From NCBI GenBank assembly GCA_964387485.1, contig CAYLWV010000053.1, forward strand, positions 1 through 11,378: DNA of 11,378 bases. The letters run 5' to 3'. This DNA is from Fluviibacter sp964387485. GTDB taxonomy: Bacteria > Pseudomonadota > Gammaproteobacteria > Burkholderiales > Rhodocyclaceae. Positions within the stretch are counted from its first letter, which is position 1, and each line of letters opens with the position of its first letter. Positions 1 through 6,684 of the stretch are shown one piece after another. Both the position numbers and the translations under genes were made by a program. The notes under the pieces are model-generated. The model did not search any database. It saw only the letters and a program-made list of their open reading frames with translations, and had not been told where the DNA came from.

Positions 1-2
1 CC

Positions 3-365
3 AACCGCCTGGCCGCCGGTAGCTGGCTGGCGCTGTTCCCGGAAGGCACCACGACCGACGGTACGCACCTCCATCCCTTCCACGCCGCGCTGTTGCAGCC
101 GGCCATTGACGCGAATGTACCCGTCACTCCGGTGGCGTTGAGTTACGAAGATCTGGCAGGCAACCGTTCATGCCTGCCGGCCTACGCAGGTGATACTAGC
201 CTCTGGGAATGCTTCTGTGCCATTCTCTCGGCACGCACGCTGGTGGTACGACTACAGATCGGCACACCGGTCAGTATCGAACCCGACAGCGGCAATCGTG
301 GCCGCAAAGTCCTGGCGCAGGCACTTCATCAGCAGATCGATACCGCGCTTTACAGCGGAAATTAA
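3..365 (+). CDS. PlsC-type 1-acyl-glycerol-3-phosphate acyltransferase family protein, C-terminal part
   Basis: This is the last 120 codons of a gene that begins before the window; the open frame runs from base 3 to the TAA at 363-365. The visible part begins shortly before FPEGTTTDG, which matches the FPEGTR-type acceptor-phosphate motif (block III) of the PlsC/LPLAT superfamily. It is followed by a PVTPVALSYED stretch typical of block IV. The catalytic HX4D motif would lie upstream and cannot be seen. Family members transfer an acyl chain to lysophosphatidic acid or related lysolipids at the inner membrane, giving phosphatidic acid; some homologues acylate lyso-ornithine lipid, so the exact substrate is open. 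The gene converges on the glycosyltransferase gene, and their stop codons overlap within the tetranucleotide TTAA at 362-365. The family call is firm; the exact enzyme is not. Confidence 0.85.
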   Translation, partial: NRLAAGSWLALFPEGTTTDGTHLHPFHAALLQPAIDANVPVTPVALSYEDLAGNRSCLPAYAGDTSLWECFCAILSARTLVVRLQIGTPVSIEPDSGNRGRKVLAQALHQQIDTALYSGN

Positions 366-1141
366 GACGCTTCGGACAACCCGGCCTGACGACGCAACTC
401 CCGCAGCTTCACGTATTTCATGAAGCTGTTCTGACAGCCGATGGCAATATGCACGAAGCCGGGCAGACCATCACGCCAGCCACCGCGAACCAGCCAGAAT
501 TTCAGAAACCGGGTGAGCGGTGATAACAGCATGCGGGCAATCGGCGCTGCTTCGCCACGCGCCATGGCACGCTCGGCGGCCAAACTGGTGTAGCGGTTCT
601 GTTTATCCAGATAGGTTTTAAGATCATCTGCACTGTAATGCAGGAGGTCTCCCTCCAGCGTGCGCGGCGCCACGTCGCTCAGCACATGCTCGTGCACAAT
701 ATCGTCGGACCAGCGGGCAGCGTCTTTGCGAAAGAGGCGGGTGTTGAAGTCTGGATAGCCTTCGCCATGTTTGAGCGGTCTGCCCATAAAGACATTGCAA
801 CGGGCAAATCTGTACACCGGGTAATCGGGCACGCCTTTTCTGAAGGCACTGCGAATACTGTCGGCCAGCTTGGGTGATAACGCCTCATCCGCATCCAAAC
901 ACAATACCCAATCGTGACGGGCCAGACTGACCGCATGCGCCTTCTGCGGCCCAAAACCGGCCCAGGCATGATGCACCATCTGCGCGCCGAATTCGGCAGC
1001 AATTTGCGCCGTGTCATCGGTACTGCCCGAATCGACCAGAATGATTTCATCGGCAAACGGCACGGATGCCAGCACATCGCGTAAGCGCGCGGCAGCGTTA
1101 CAGGTAATCAGCACCAGGGACAGCGGTAGTTTCTCGGACAT
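362..1141 (-). CDS. waaE: Family 2 glycosyltransferase, WaaE/KdtX-like (LPS core)
   Basis: A 259-residue GT-A fold glycosyltransferase counted from the ATG at 1141. The N-terminal strand LSLVLITCNAA is followed by DSGSTDDT (residues 37-44) for nucleotide-sugar binding and a DADE metal-binding motif (83-86). This is the pattern of the WaaE/KdtX group, which adds a beta-1,4-glucose to the first inner-core heptose in Klebsiella-type LPS. Length fits that group. The soluble domain would act at the cytoplasmic face of the inner membrane. A GTG start at 1153 would add four residues (MLLP). Neither start has a good ribosome-binding site, and I prefer ATG because homologues usually begin just before the first beta strand. 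The gene is divergent from waaC with about 50 bp between starts, so LPS context supports the assignment. A GATAAT hexamer (reverse strand, 1183-1188) could be its -10 element. The acceptor sugar is inferred. Confidence 0.82.
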   Translation of the reverse strand: MSEKLPLSLVLITCNAAARLRDVLASVPFADEIILVDSGSTDDTAQIAAEFGAQMVHHAWAGFGPQKAHAVSLARHDWVLCLDADEALSPKLADSIRSAFRKGVPDYPVYRFARCNVFMGRPLKHGEGYPDFNTRLFRKDAARWSDDIVHEHVLSDVAPRTLEGDLLHYSADDLKTYLDKQNRYTSLAAERAMARGEAAPIARMLLSPLTRFLKFWLVRGGWRDGLPGFVHIAIGCQNSFMKYVKLRELRRQAGLSEAS

Positions 1142-1160
1142 AGGAAGCAGCACACACAGC

Positions 1161-1166
1161 TATAAT
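1161..1166 (+). promoter_or_regulatory. Candidate -10 element of waaC-waaA
   Basis: A perfect TATAAT lies 26 bases before the waaC ATG, in the gap between divergent starts, and would give a leader of about 20 bases. The hexamer 17 bp upstream (ACATAG) is a poor -35. CGGACA at 1135-1140 is a better match to TTGACA but needs a 20-bp spacer. The promoter is therefore likely but only half supported. Confidence 0.5.
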
Positions 1167-1192
1167 GAGACTATGTTGCGAGATTATCACTA

Positions 1193-2197
1193 ATGCCGCC
1201 CAAGCTCTCTGATCCGCCCCGTTTTCTGCTGATGAAAACCTCATCCCTGGGCGATGTGCTGCACAACCTGGCCGTTGTCAGTGATTTGCGCCGTGTGTTT
1301 CCCGGTGCGCTGATCGACTGGTGCGTCGAAGCCCCCTTTGCCGAAATCCCCGGCTGGCACACAGGCGTGCGCCGCGTGATTCCGGTGGCGATTCGCCGTT
1401 GGCGCAAGCAACTGTTCTCCGGCAACACCTGGTCGGAGATCAGCCTAGCTCTGGGCGCACTACGCACCGAACACTACGACGCGATTATCGACACACAGGG
1501 TCTGGTGCGTAGCGTGCTGCTGGGTCGCATTGCGCATGGCCCGGTGTATGGCCAAAACTGGCGTGAAGCACGCGAGCCCTTATCCGGCCTGCTGTTGAAT
1601 CAACCATTGCCCGTGCCTTATGCCCTGCACGCGGTTGAACGGTATCGCACCATTGCCGCCACAGCACTGGGCTATACGGATCGCCTAGCCGAGCTGCCGC
1701 TGGATTTCGGGCTGCATGATCGCTTTCCGCTGGCACCGGGCAACGAGGTTTTTCTGTTTACCAACACCAGCCGCGATAAGAAACTCTGGCCGGAAGATCA
1801 CTGGATTGAAGTCGGGCGTCAATTACGGGATGCCGGCCTGGTCCCGGTGTTTACCGCCGGCAATGAGGTCGAAGCCGCCCGCTCGCAACGTATTGCTGCA
1901 GGGGTTGCCGAAGGTGCTGGTTCCGGCGAAGTTTTTGAAGTGCTGTATCGCCCCACGCTGACACAACTCACGGCCCGTCTATCCAAGGCCCGCCTGTGCC
2001 TGGGTGTCGATACCGGCTTCACCCACATTGCCTGCGCGCTGACCATCCCGACGATCGCCATCTTTACCGATACCGACCCGGCGCTGGCCGGAGGTTTCGG
2101 TCTGGGCATGCGGGAAACCTTTGGTCACCTGGATAGCTGCCCGCCCGTGAGTGACATCACCGGCCAACTCAGCACCTGGGGCTTTTTGCCGGCATGA
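1193..2197 (+). CDS. waaC: Lipopolysaccharide heptosyltransferase I
   Basis: A GT-B, family 9 glycosyltransferase of 334 residues that moves L-glycero-D-manno-heptose from ADP-heptose onto the first Kdo of Kdo2-lipid A on the cytoplasmic side of the inner membrane. The N-terminal signature KTSSLGDVLH (residues 15-24, including the conserved Asp21) and the stretch RVIPVAIRRWRK (61-72) match enterobacterial WaaC almost word for word. TSRDKKLWPEDHW (192-204) corresponds to the conserved TTRDDKHWPEEHW region, and DTG at 273-275 is the C-terminal ADP-heptose-binding motif. The start adds about eight residues over E. coli WaaC. Met14 lies inside the first strand and is unlikely to be the start. The stop overlaps the waaA start by ATGA, so the two genes are probably co-translated. 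Identification is confident. Confidence 0.95.
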   Translation: MPPKLSDPPRFLLMKTSSLGDVLHNLAVVSDLRRVFPGALIDWCVEAPFAEIPGWHTGVRRVIPVAIRRWRKQLFSGNTWSEISLALGALRTEHYDAIIDTQGLVRSVLLGRIAHGPVYGQNWREAREPLSGLLLNQPLPVPYALHAVERYRTIAATALGYTDRLAELPLDFGLHDRFPLAPGNEVFLFTNTSRDKKLWPEDHWIEVGRQLRDAGLVPVFTAGNEVEAARSQRIAAGVAEGAGSGEVFEVLYRPTLTQLTARLSKARLCLGVDTGFTHIACALTIPTIAIFTDTDPALAGGFGLGMRETFGHLDSCPPVSDITGQLSTWGFLPA

Positions 2198-3513
2198 CCG
2201 GACCCCATGCCGCTCCTTGGTTTTATCGGGCACTTCTGAGCCTGCTGGTGCCGCTGGCGCTGCTGCGTCTATGGTGGCGTGGCCGCAAGCAACCGGGCTA
2301 CCGGCAGCACATTGGTGAACGCTTTGGCGATATCACCATCCCGGCTGGCGGCCCCATCATCTGGCTACACGCCGTCTCCGTGGGTGAAACACGGGCAGCC
2401 GAGCCGCTGGTGCACGCGCTGCTTGAGCAGTATCCCGAGCATCGGGTGCTGCTGACGCATATGACCCCGACCGGACGCGCCACCAGCACCGCACTCTATA
2501 CCGACCCCCGCGTGCTGATTGCCTACGTGCCCTATGACCTGACGGGTGCTGTTGATCGTTTCCTGCGGCGTGTGCAACCCACCATCGGACTGCTCATGGA
2601 AACCGAGATCTGGCCGAATCTGATTCTGCGCAGCCGCCACCATGGCGTGCCCATGCTGCTCATCAACGCCCGCCTGTCGGCGCGCTCAGCAAAGCGCTAT
2701 GCCCGCTTTGACCGCCTGATACGACCAGTCCTGGGTGCACTCTCCGCCGTTGGTGCACAAAGCATCGACGACGCCCATCGCCTGCAGGCATTGGGTGCTG
2801 CCCAGGTGCGTGTCACCGGCAACCTCAAGTTTGATGTCCGCATCGAACCGGCCTTGCAACTGCTGGGCAAGCGCTGGCGGAATAGCCTAAATGCGCGGCC
2901 TGTATGGCTTGCGGCCAGCACGCGGGATGGCGAAGAGACGCTGCTGCTCGATGCGCACCGCCTGTTGTGCGCCCGCCTACCGGAGCAGACGCCTTTGCTG
3001 GTGATGGTGCCTCGCCACCCGCAACGCTTTGATGCCGTGGCTGAACAGATCACCCGGGCCGGCTTTCAACTAACGCGCCGGAGTGATGCCTTGCCAACGG
3101 CGGCAACCGAGGTCTGGCTGGGGGACTCCATGGGAGAGATGGCCGCGTATTACAGCATGGCCGATGTGGCAGTCATGGGCGGTAGCCTGCTGCCCTTTGG
3201 CGGGCAGAACCTGATTGAAGCCGCCGCTTGTGGCACACCGACCCTGGTTGGCCCGCATACCTATAACTTTGCGGCCGCCGCCGAAGCGGCCATCCTCACC
3301 GGTGCAGCACAACGTCTACCCGACACCGCCTCCGACACGACATCGGGAAATACCGCGCCGATCACAGCTGAGGCGATTGCCGAGGCACTCTACCGGTGGC
3401 TCAGCGACCCGCCGGCATTAGCCCTGGCCGCTCGTGCTACGGCTGACTTTGTTCAGCAATCCACAGGCGCCACCGCACGAACACTGGCGCTGATGACGAT
3501 AAGCACCCAATAA
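2194..3513 (+). CDS. waaA: 3-deoxy-D-manno-octulosonic acid (Kdo) transferase
   Basis: A 439-residue family 30 glycosyltransferase that attaches Kdo from CMP-Kdo to the lipid A precursor, the step before heptosylation by WaaC. The N-terminus holds one hydrophobic anchor (about residues 8-27) followed by Arg/Lys-rich WWRGRKQPGYRQHIGERFG-like sequence. HAVSVGE (59-65) contains the conserved catalytic-base Glu (Glu65 here). METEIWPN (135-142), GDSMGEM (310-316) and the nucleotide-binding GGSLLPFGGQNLIEAAACGT (329-348) are all typical of the family. Length is close to the usual 420-430. Whether it adds one or two Kdo residues cannot be read from sequence. Its ATG lies inside the end of waaC (ATGA overlap), indicating translational coupling. 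The gene is also known as kdtA. Confidence 0.96.
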   Translation: MTGPHAAPWFYRALLSLLVPLALLRLWWRGRKQPGYRQHIGERFGDITIPAGGPIIWLHAVSVGETRAAEPLVHALLEQYPEHRVLLTHMTPTGRATSTALYTDPRVLIAYVPYDLTGAVDRFLRRVQPTIGLLMETEIWPNLILRSRHHGVPMLLINARLSARSAKRYARFDRLIRPVLGALSAVGAQSIDDAHRLQALGAAQVRVTGNLKFDVRIEPALQLLGKRWRNSLNARPVWLAASTRDGEETLLLDAHRLLCARLPEQTPLLVMVPRHPQRFDAVAEQITRAGFQLTRRSDALPTAATEVWLGDSMGEMAAYYSMADVAVMGGSLLPFGGQNLIEAAACGTPTLVGPHTYNFAAAAEAAILTGAAQRLPDTASDTTSGNTAPITAEAIAEALYRWLSDPPALALAARATADFVQQSTGATARTLALMTISTQ

Positions 3514-3514
3514 A

Positions 3515-3536
3515 AAGACCCGCCGCAGCGGGTCTT
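3515..3536. terminator. Bidirectional terminator between waaA and the pcm-like gene
   Basis: AAGACCCGC and GCGGGTCTT form a perfect 9-bp stem around the loop CGCA, starting two bases after the waaA stop. On the minus strand the stem is followed by an uninterrupted T run (TTTTTATTG), so it is a canonical intrinsic terminator for the methyltransferase gene, whose stop is 24 bases away. In the plus direction the tail is the weaker TTGTCATCTT. One hairpin appears to serve both convergent genes. Confidence 0.85.
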
Positions 3537-3559
3537 GTCATCTTACGCGCCGCGCTCGA

Positions 3560-4216
3560 TCACAGCTCGAAGGACTTTGTTGCGCGCGGTGCGTTTTCCA
3601 GCGGCGGCAACCAGGTTTCGAACAGCGTTTCGCGCGAATAGCTACCAGGGCCGGTGCAATGGATGCGCACCATCTCCATCACTGGACCGGTACCGACCAC
3701 AGCCATCAGACGCCCTCCCAGAGCCAGCTGATGCAGCAAGACATCCGGCACGCTCGGCACGGAGCCGGTCAACACGATTGCATCGTATGGCTCACCGGCT
3801 TCATGCCCTTTGAGGCCATCGGCCAGAATCAGGGTCGCGTTCTCGATACCGGCTTCATCCAGATTGGCCTGCGCCTGTGCCTGCAGCGCCGGATCAATTT
3901 CCAGGCTGGTGACATGCGCGCCTTGCGAAGCCAGCAGTGCGGTCATGTAACCGGAACCGGTGCCTACCTGCAGAATCTGTGCGTCCGGAGCCAGCTCCAG
4001 CTCCTGCAGCATGCGGGCTTCCATACGCGGCGGCATCATGACGGCGTGTGGTGTCAGCGGAATCTCGACATCGGCAAACGCCAGTGAACGATAGCTCTGC
4101 GGCACGAATTCTTCACGACGCACTTCAAACAGCAGATCCAGGACATTCGGATCCAGAACGTTCCACGGACGAATCTGCTGTTCGACCATGTTAAAGCGGG
4201 CTCTTTCAATATTCAT
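3560..4216 (-). CDS. Pcm-like protein-L-isoaspartate O-methyltransferase family protein (divergent)
   Basis: A 218-residue class I SAM-dependent methyltransferase. VGTGSGY (residues 84-90) is motif I for SAM binding, LEID (105-108) is the acidic end of the second strand, and YDAIVLTGSVP (144-154) corresponds to the post-II/III region of Pcm. The overall layout, with an N-terminal VRREEFVP (32-39), is that of COG2518. However, the TISQP-type substrate-binding signature of genuine isoaspartyl methyltransferases is absent: the matching stretch reads TPHAVMMPPRMEARML (55-70). Repair of isoaspartyl proteins is therefore not assured. As far as I recall, this divergent form is common in betaproteobacteria and often sits near tolC and LPS genes. 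Start: ATG at 4216 with GGAA eight bases upstream. It probably has its own promoter (TATAAT, 4275-4280) and ends at the terminator shared with waaA. Confidence 0.85.
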   Translation of the reverse strand: MNIERARFNMVEQQIRPWNVLDPNVLDLLFEVRREEFVPQSYRSLAFADVEIPLTPHAVMMPPRMEARMLQELELAPDAQILQVGTGSGYMTALLASQGAHVTSLEIDPALQAQAQANLDEAGIENATLILADGLKGHEAGEPYDAIVLTGSVPSVPDVLLHQLALGGRLMAVVGTGPVMEMVRIHCTGPGSYSRETLFETWLPPLENAPRATKSFEL

Positions 4217-4242
4217 CTGCAGAATTCCGGTTTAAGTGTGAA

Positions 4243-4263
4243 AACACCGCAAGCTAAGGTGTT
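4243..4263. repeat. Inverted repeat in the leader of the pcm-like gene
   Basis: AACACC (4243-4248) and GGTGTT (4258-4263) are perfect 6-bp inverted repeats around a 9-base loop. They lie between the candidate TATAAT and the start codon of the pcm-like gene, so they would fold in its leader RNA or act as a DNA operator. There is no T tract, so it is not an intrinsic terminator. Chance occurrence is possible. Confidence 0.35.
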
Positions 4264-4274
4264 GATTGGGATTA

Positions 4275-4280
4275 ATTATA
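4275..4280 (-). promoter_or_regulatory. Candidate -10 element of the pcm-like gene
   Basis: On the minus strand this reads TATAAT in the context AGGTATAATT, about 58 bases before the ATG at 4216. No recognisable -35 lies 16-18 bp upstream (TCAGGG at 17 bp) and there is no TG extension. The same 10-mer occurs at the argS start region. The element would let the gene be transcribed independently of the DUF1289 gene upstream. Confidence 0.45.
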
Positions 4281-4318
4281 CCTGTTAGTCCGGCAAACCC
4301 TGAAAAACCGGCGGATCC

Positions 4319-4528
4319 TCAATGATCGGCCCTAACACCACCGCCATCGTGCGGCGGCAAGTCGGTCACAGGAATGGCTGGAGGAACCGGCGCAAGGGAT
4401 TCGGAAGCAGCATCCGGTGTCTCAGGTTCTGCCAGCGGCCGGCCACACCCCTGGCAGAGACCGGAAGCCGGATCCGCCATACAGACACCGATACAGGGGT
4501 AAAGGTCTTCGCTGTCCTGCTCAGACAT
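4319..4528 (-). CDS. DUF1289 family four-cysteine small protein
   Basis: A 69-residue protein whose N-terminal half carries PCIGVCMADPASGLCQGCGR, with Cys at 12, 16, 25 and 28. This is the DUF1289 signature (Cx3C...Cx2C), presumably binding a metal such as zinc; the family's function is not established. In typical members the last cysteine is followed within about ten residues by a conserved Trp and a short helical segment. Here that part is replaced by a Pro/Ala/Glu-rich, probably disordered tail ending DGGGVRADH, so the fold is either minimal or degenerate. The ATG at 4528 has no good ribosome-binding site. The gene precedes the pcm-like gene on the same strand with a 102-bp gap and is divergent from phaC. 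No signal peptide or membrane segment is visible. Confidence 0.75.
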   Translation of the reverse strand: MSEQDSEDLYPCIGVCMADPASGLCQGCGRPLAEPETPDAASESLAPVPPAIPVTDLPPHDGGGVRADH

Positions 4529-4551
4529 AGGGGTACGCTCATGGGGATGAA

Positions 4552-4589
4552 AACGTCCACAGTGTAATCCCAGGAAGACGTTCGCCCAA
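4552..4589 (-). promoter_or_regulatory. Candidate promoter and dyad upstream of the DUF1289 gene
   Basis: On the minus strand, TTGGGC (4584-4589) and TACACT (4561-4566) are separated by exactly 17 bp and match the sigma-70 consensus at 3/6 and 4/6 positions. A 6-bp inverted repeat, AACGTC (4552-4557) and GACGTT (4577-4582), brackets the -10, with one arm in the spacer and one near the predicted transcription start. This is a plausible repressor geometry, but each part is weak and could be chance. Confidence 0.3.
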
Positions 4590-4720
4590 ATACGGCATAC
4601 CCCTTGTGTGATTGGGCCTTTACAGGCAATCTATGGCTGACGCACCGCGTGCTTGTCGGGGAAGTCGTTTGTTGTCCCGCCGGGCGCATTTTTTTGGCTT
4701 TCGATTTGACGGAGATCACC
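4590..4720. other. Upstream region of phaC
   Basis: The spacer between the divergent DUF1289 gene and phaC totals 192 bp, and this part should contain the phaC promoter. I find no convincing sigma-70 pair. A run of seven T (4690-4696) lies near the end but is not preceded by a clear hairpin. The only strong element is the GGAG ribosome-binding site at 4711-4714. Confidence 0.5.
4711..4714 (+). promoter_or_regulatory. phaC ribosome-binding site
   Basis: GGAG six bases before the ATG at 4721. It fixes the phaC start in place of the longer open frame from 4604. Confidence 0.8.
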
Positions 4721-6565
4721 ATGTCGCAGTCCCCTACACCCGCCGAGGGCGCAGAAGGCAAAAACCCGGCCGAACTGGTTCATGTCTATGCTGAAGTCGC
4801 CCAGCGCGCATCGCGTGTCCTGAGCGGTTTTATGGAACGCCAGGCCCAGAAAGGCGTTAACACCTCCGGCGAAGAAGTCGGCATCGCCAAAGCCTTTATG
4901 GATCTCTCGGCCCGCCTGCTGTCCAATCCGTATCAGCTGGCTCAAGCCCAGATGAACATGGTGCATAACTATTTCTCGCTCTGGCAGAACTCGGTCATGC
5001 GCATGATGGGCATGGAAGCCGCACCGACCATGGCACCGGAGCGTTCGGACAAGCGCTTCAAAGACGAAGGCTGGCAGCAGGATTTTGTGTTCGACTTCAT
5101 CAAGCAGTCGTACCTGATCGCCTCCAAGCATATCCTGGATACCGTCGGCACCGTCGAGGGCATGGATGACAAGCAACGCGAAAAAGTGAACTTCTACACC
5201 CGTCAGTACATCGACGCGCTGTCGCCGAGCAACTTTGCACTGACCAACCCGGAAGTCTTCCGCGAAACCGTTCGCACACAAGGTCAGAACCTGGTCAAGG
5301 GCCTGAACAACCTGCTGCACGATGTAGAAGCCGGCGACGGCAAGCTGCGTATCCGCATGACGGACACCTCGGCCTTCGAACTGGGCAAGAACGTCGCCAC
5401 GACCAAAGGTAAGGTGGTCTACCAGAACGAGATGTTCCAGCTGATTCACTACGAGCCGACCACTAAGCAACAGTTTGATGTACCGCTGCTGATCGTGCCG
5501 CCCTGGATCAACAAGTTCTACATCCTCGATCTGCGTGAAAAGAATTCCTTCGTGAAGTGGACGACCGATCAGGGTCACTCCACCTTCATCATCAGCTGGC
5601 TGAACCCGGATGAGCAGCATGCCAATCTGAACTTCGAAGACTATCTGCTCGAAGGTTCGCTGGCGGCCATCAACGCCGTCGAGCAAGCCACCGGCTCGAA
5701 GAAGGTCAACCTGGCCGGTTACTGCCTGGGCGGCACCCTGCTGATGTCAACACTGGCCTACATGGCCGCCAAGAAGGACAACCGCGCCAATTCGGCCACC
5801 TTCTTCACGACCATGCTGGATTTCACCGATCCGGGCGAACTGGGCGTCTTCATCGACGAAGCCAGCATCGCCACCATCGAGAAGAAGATGGAAAAGACCG
5901 GCTATCTGGATGGTTCGGAAATGGCCGGCACCTTCAGCATGCTGCGCGCTAACGATCTGGTCTGGTCCTTCGTGATCAACAACTACCTGATGGGTAAGGA
6001 TCCGTTCCCGTTTGATCTGCTGTACTGGAACTCGGACTCGACCCGCATGCCGCGCGCCATGCACAGCTTCTACCTGCGCAACATGTACCTGAAGAATATT
6101 CTGAAGGAACCGGGCGGTCTGACCCTGGGTGGCGTGCCGATCGACATCCGTAAGGTGAAGACCCCCTGCTACTTCGTCTCGGCCATCGAAGACCATATCG
6201 CCCCGTGGCTCAGTACCTATATGGGCGTCCATCTGCCGTCGGGCCCGGTCAACTTCGTCCTGGGAGGTTCCGGTCACATCGCCGGTATCGTCAACCCGCC
6301 AGTCGGCAACAAATACTGCTACTGGACCAACCCGGAACTGCCGGCAACGGCTCAGGAATGGTTCGATGGTGCGACCCAGAACGAAGGCTCCTGGTGGCCG
6401 AACTGGGAACAGTGGGTTGAAGCCATCAACGACAAGAAGGTCGCTGCACGCGTCCCGGGCGAAGGCCCGCTCAAGGCCATCGAAGATGCGCCGGGTTCTT
6501 TCGTCAAGATGCGGGCGGATGCCAAGAAGCCAGCGGCAAAGGCCAAAGCCAAAGCCGCCAAGTAA
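4721..6565 (+). CDS. phaC: Class I poly(R)-hydroxyalkanoate synthase
   Basis: A 614-residue alpha/beta-hydrolase-fold polymerase that joins (R)-3-hydroxyacyl-CoA into polyester at the surface of storage granules. The N-terminal domain (about residues 20-200) carries the class I pattern, and the catalytic triad is visible. Cys335 sits in the lipase-like box GYCLGG, Asp491 in EDHIAPW and His519 in SGHIAGIVNPP. The DFTDPGELGVF segment and the C-terminal WWPNWEQWV block are also characteristic. Start: ATG at 4721 with GGAG six bases upstream; the frame stays open back to 4604, but that extension has no ribosome-binding site and looks non-coding. Length slightly exceeds the usual 560-600 because, after the usual APGSFVK ending, there is an added tail rich in Lys and Ala (KKPAAKAKAKAAK). 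No phaA, phaB, phaR or phasin gene is adjacent, so the gene stands alone with its own terminator. Confidence 0.97.
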   Translation: MSQSPTPAEGAEGKNPAELVHVYAEVAQRASRVLSGFMERQAQKGVNTSGEEVGIAKAFMDLSARLLSNPYQLAQAQMNMVHNYFSLWQNSVMRMMGMEAAPTMAPERSDKRFKDEGWQQDFVFDFIKQSYLIASKHILDTVGTVEGMDDKQREKVNFYTRQYIDALSPSNFALTNPEVFRETVRTQGQNLVKGLNNLLHDVEAGDGKLRIRMTDTSAFELGKNVATTKGKVVYQNEMFQLIHYEPTTKQQFDVPLLIVPPWINKFYILDLREKNSFVKWTTDQGHSTFIISWLNPDEQHANLNFEDYLLEGSLAAINAVEQATGSKKVNLAGYCLGGTLLMSTLAYMAAKKDNRANSATFFTTMLDFTDPGELGVFIDEASIATIEKKMEKTGYLDGSEMAGTFSMLRANDLVWSFVINNYLMGKDPFPFDLLYWNSDSTRMPRAMHSFYLRNMYLKNILKEPGGLTLGGVPIDIRKVKTPCYFVSAIEDHIAPWLSTYMGVHLPSGPVNFVLGGSGHIAGIVNPPVGNKYCYWTNPELPATAQEWFDGATQNEGSWWPNWEQWVEAINDKKVAARVPGEGPLKAIEDAPGSFVKMRADAKKPAAKAKAKAAK

Positions 6566-6582
6566 GCACGGCACACCGTACC

Positions 6583-6618
6583 AAGAACAACGCCCGCATC
6601 TGCGGGCGTTGTTCTTTT
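6583..6618. terminator. Strong terminator after phaC, facing dsbA
   Basis: AAGAACAACGCCCGC (6583-6597) and GCGGGCGTTGTTCTT (6602-6616) form a perfect 15-bp stem closed by the tetraloop ATCT. In the plus direction the arm ends in TTCTTTT. The stem begins 17 bases after the phaC stop. On the minus strand it lies about 70 bases past the dsbA stop and ends TTGTTCTTGG, so it may also end the argS-SPOR-dsbA transcript. Confidence 0.9.
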
Positions 6619-6684
6619 GGGGTTACAACCGATTCACGGCAGGCAGTTGGAGTTTTACCGTGCCTGTGCGTGTGACTCGTTCAG

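Noticed and set aside
4495..4604. Three occurrences of AGGGGTA (two direct, one inverted) around the DUF1289 start
   Set aside because: Seven-base matches, one inside coding sequence, with irregular spacing; no clear structure or operator layout.
4634..4649. A GG-N10-GC arrangement upstream of phaC resembling a sigma-54 promoter
   Set aside because: Only about half of the TGGCACG-N4-TTGCA positions match and the TT before GC is missing; chance is the better explanation.
4604..4720. Upstream extension of the phaC frame by 39 codons
   Set aside because: No ribosome-binding site, sequence unlike PhaC N-termini, and a good GGAG site supports the ATG at 4721.
4631..6574. Two long minus-strand open frames (351 and 275 codons) opposite phaC
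   Set aside because: Both are shadows of phaC, whose catalytic triad and full length are intact. Neither has a ribosome-binding site or recognisable domain.
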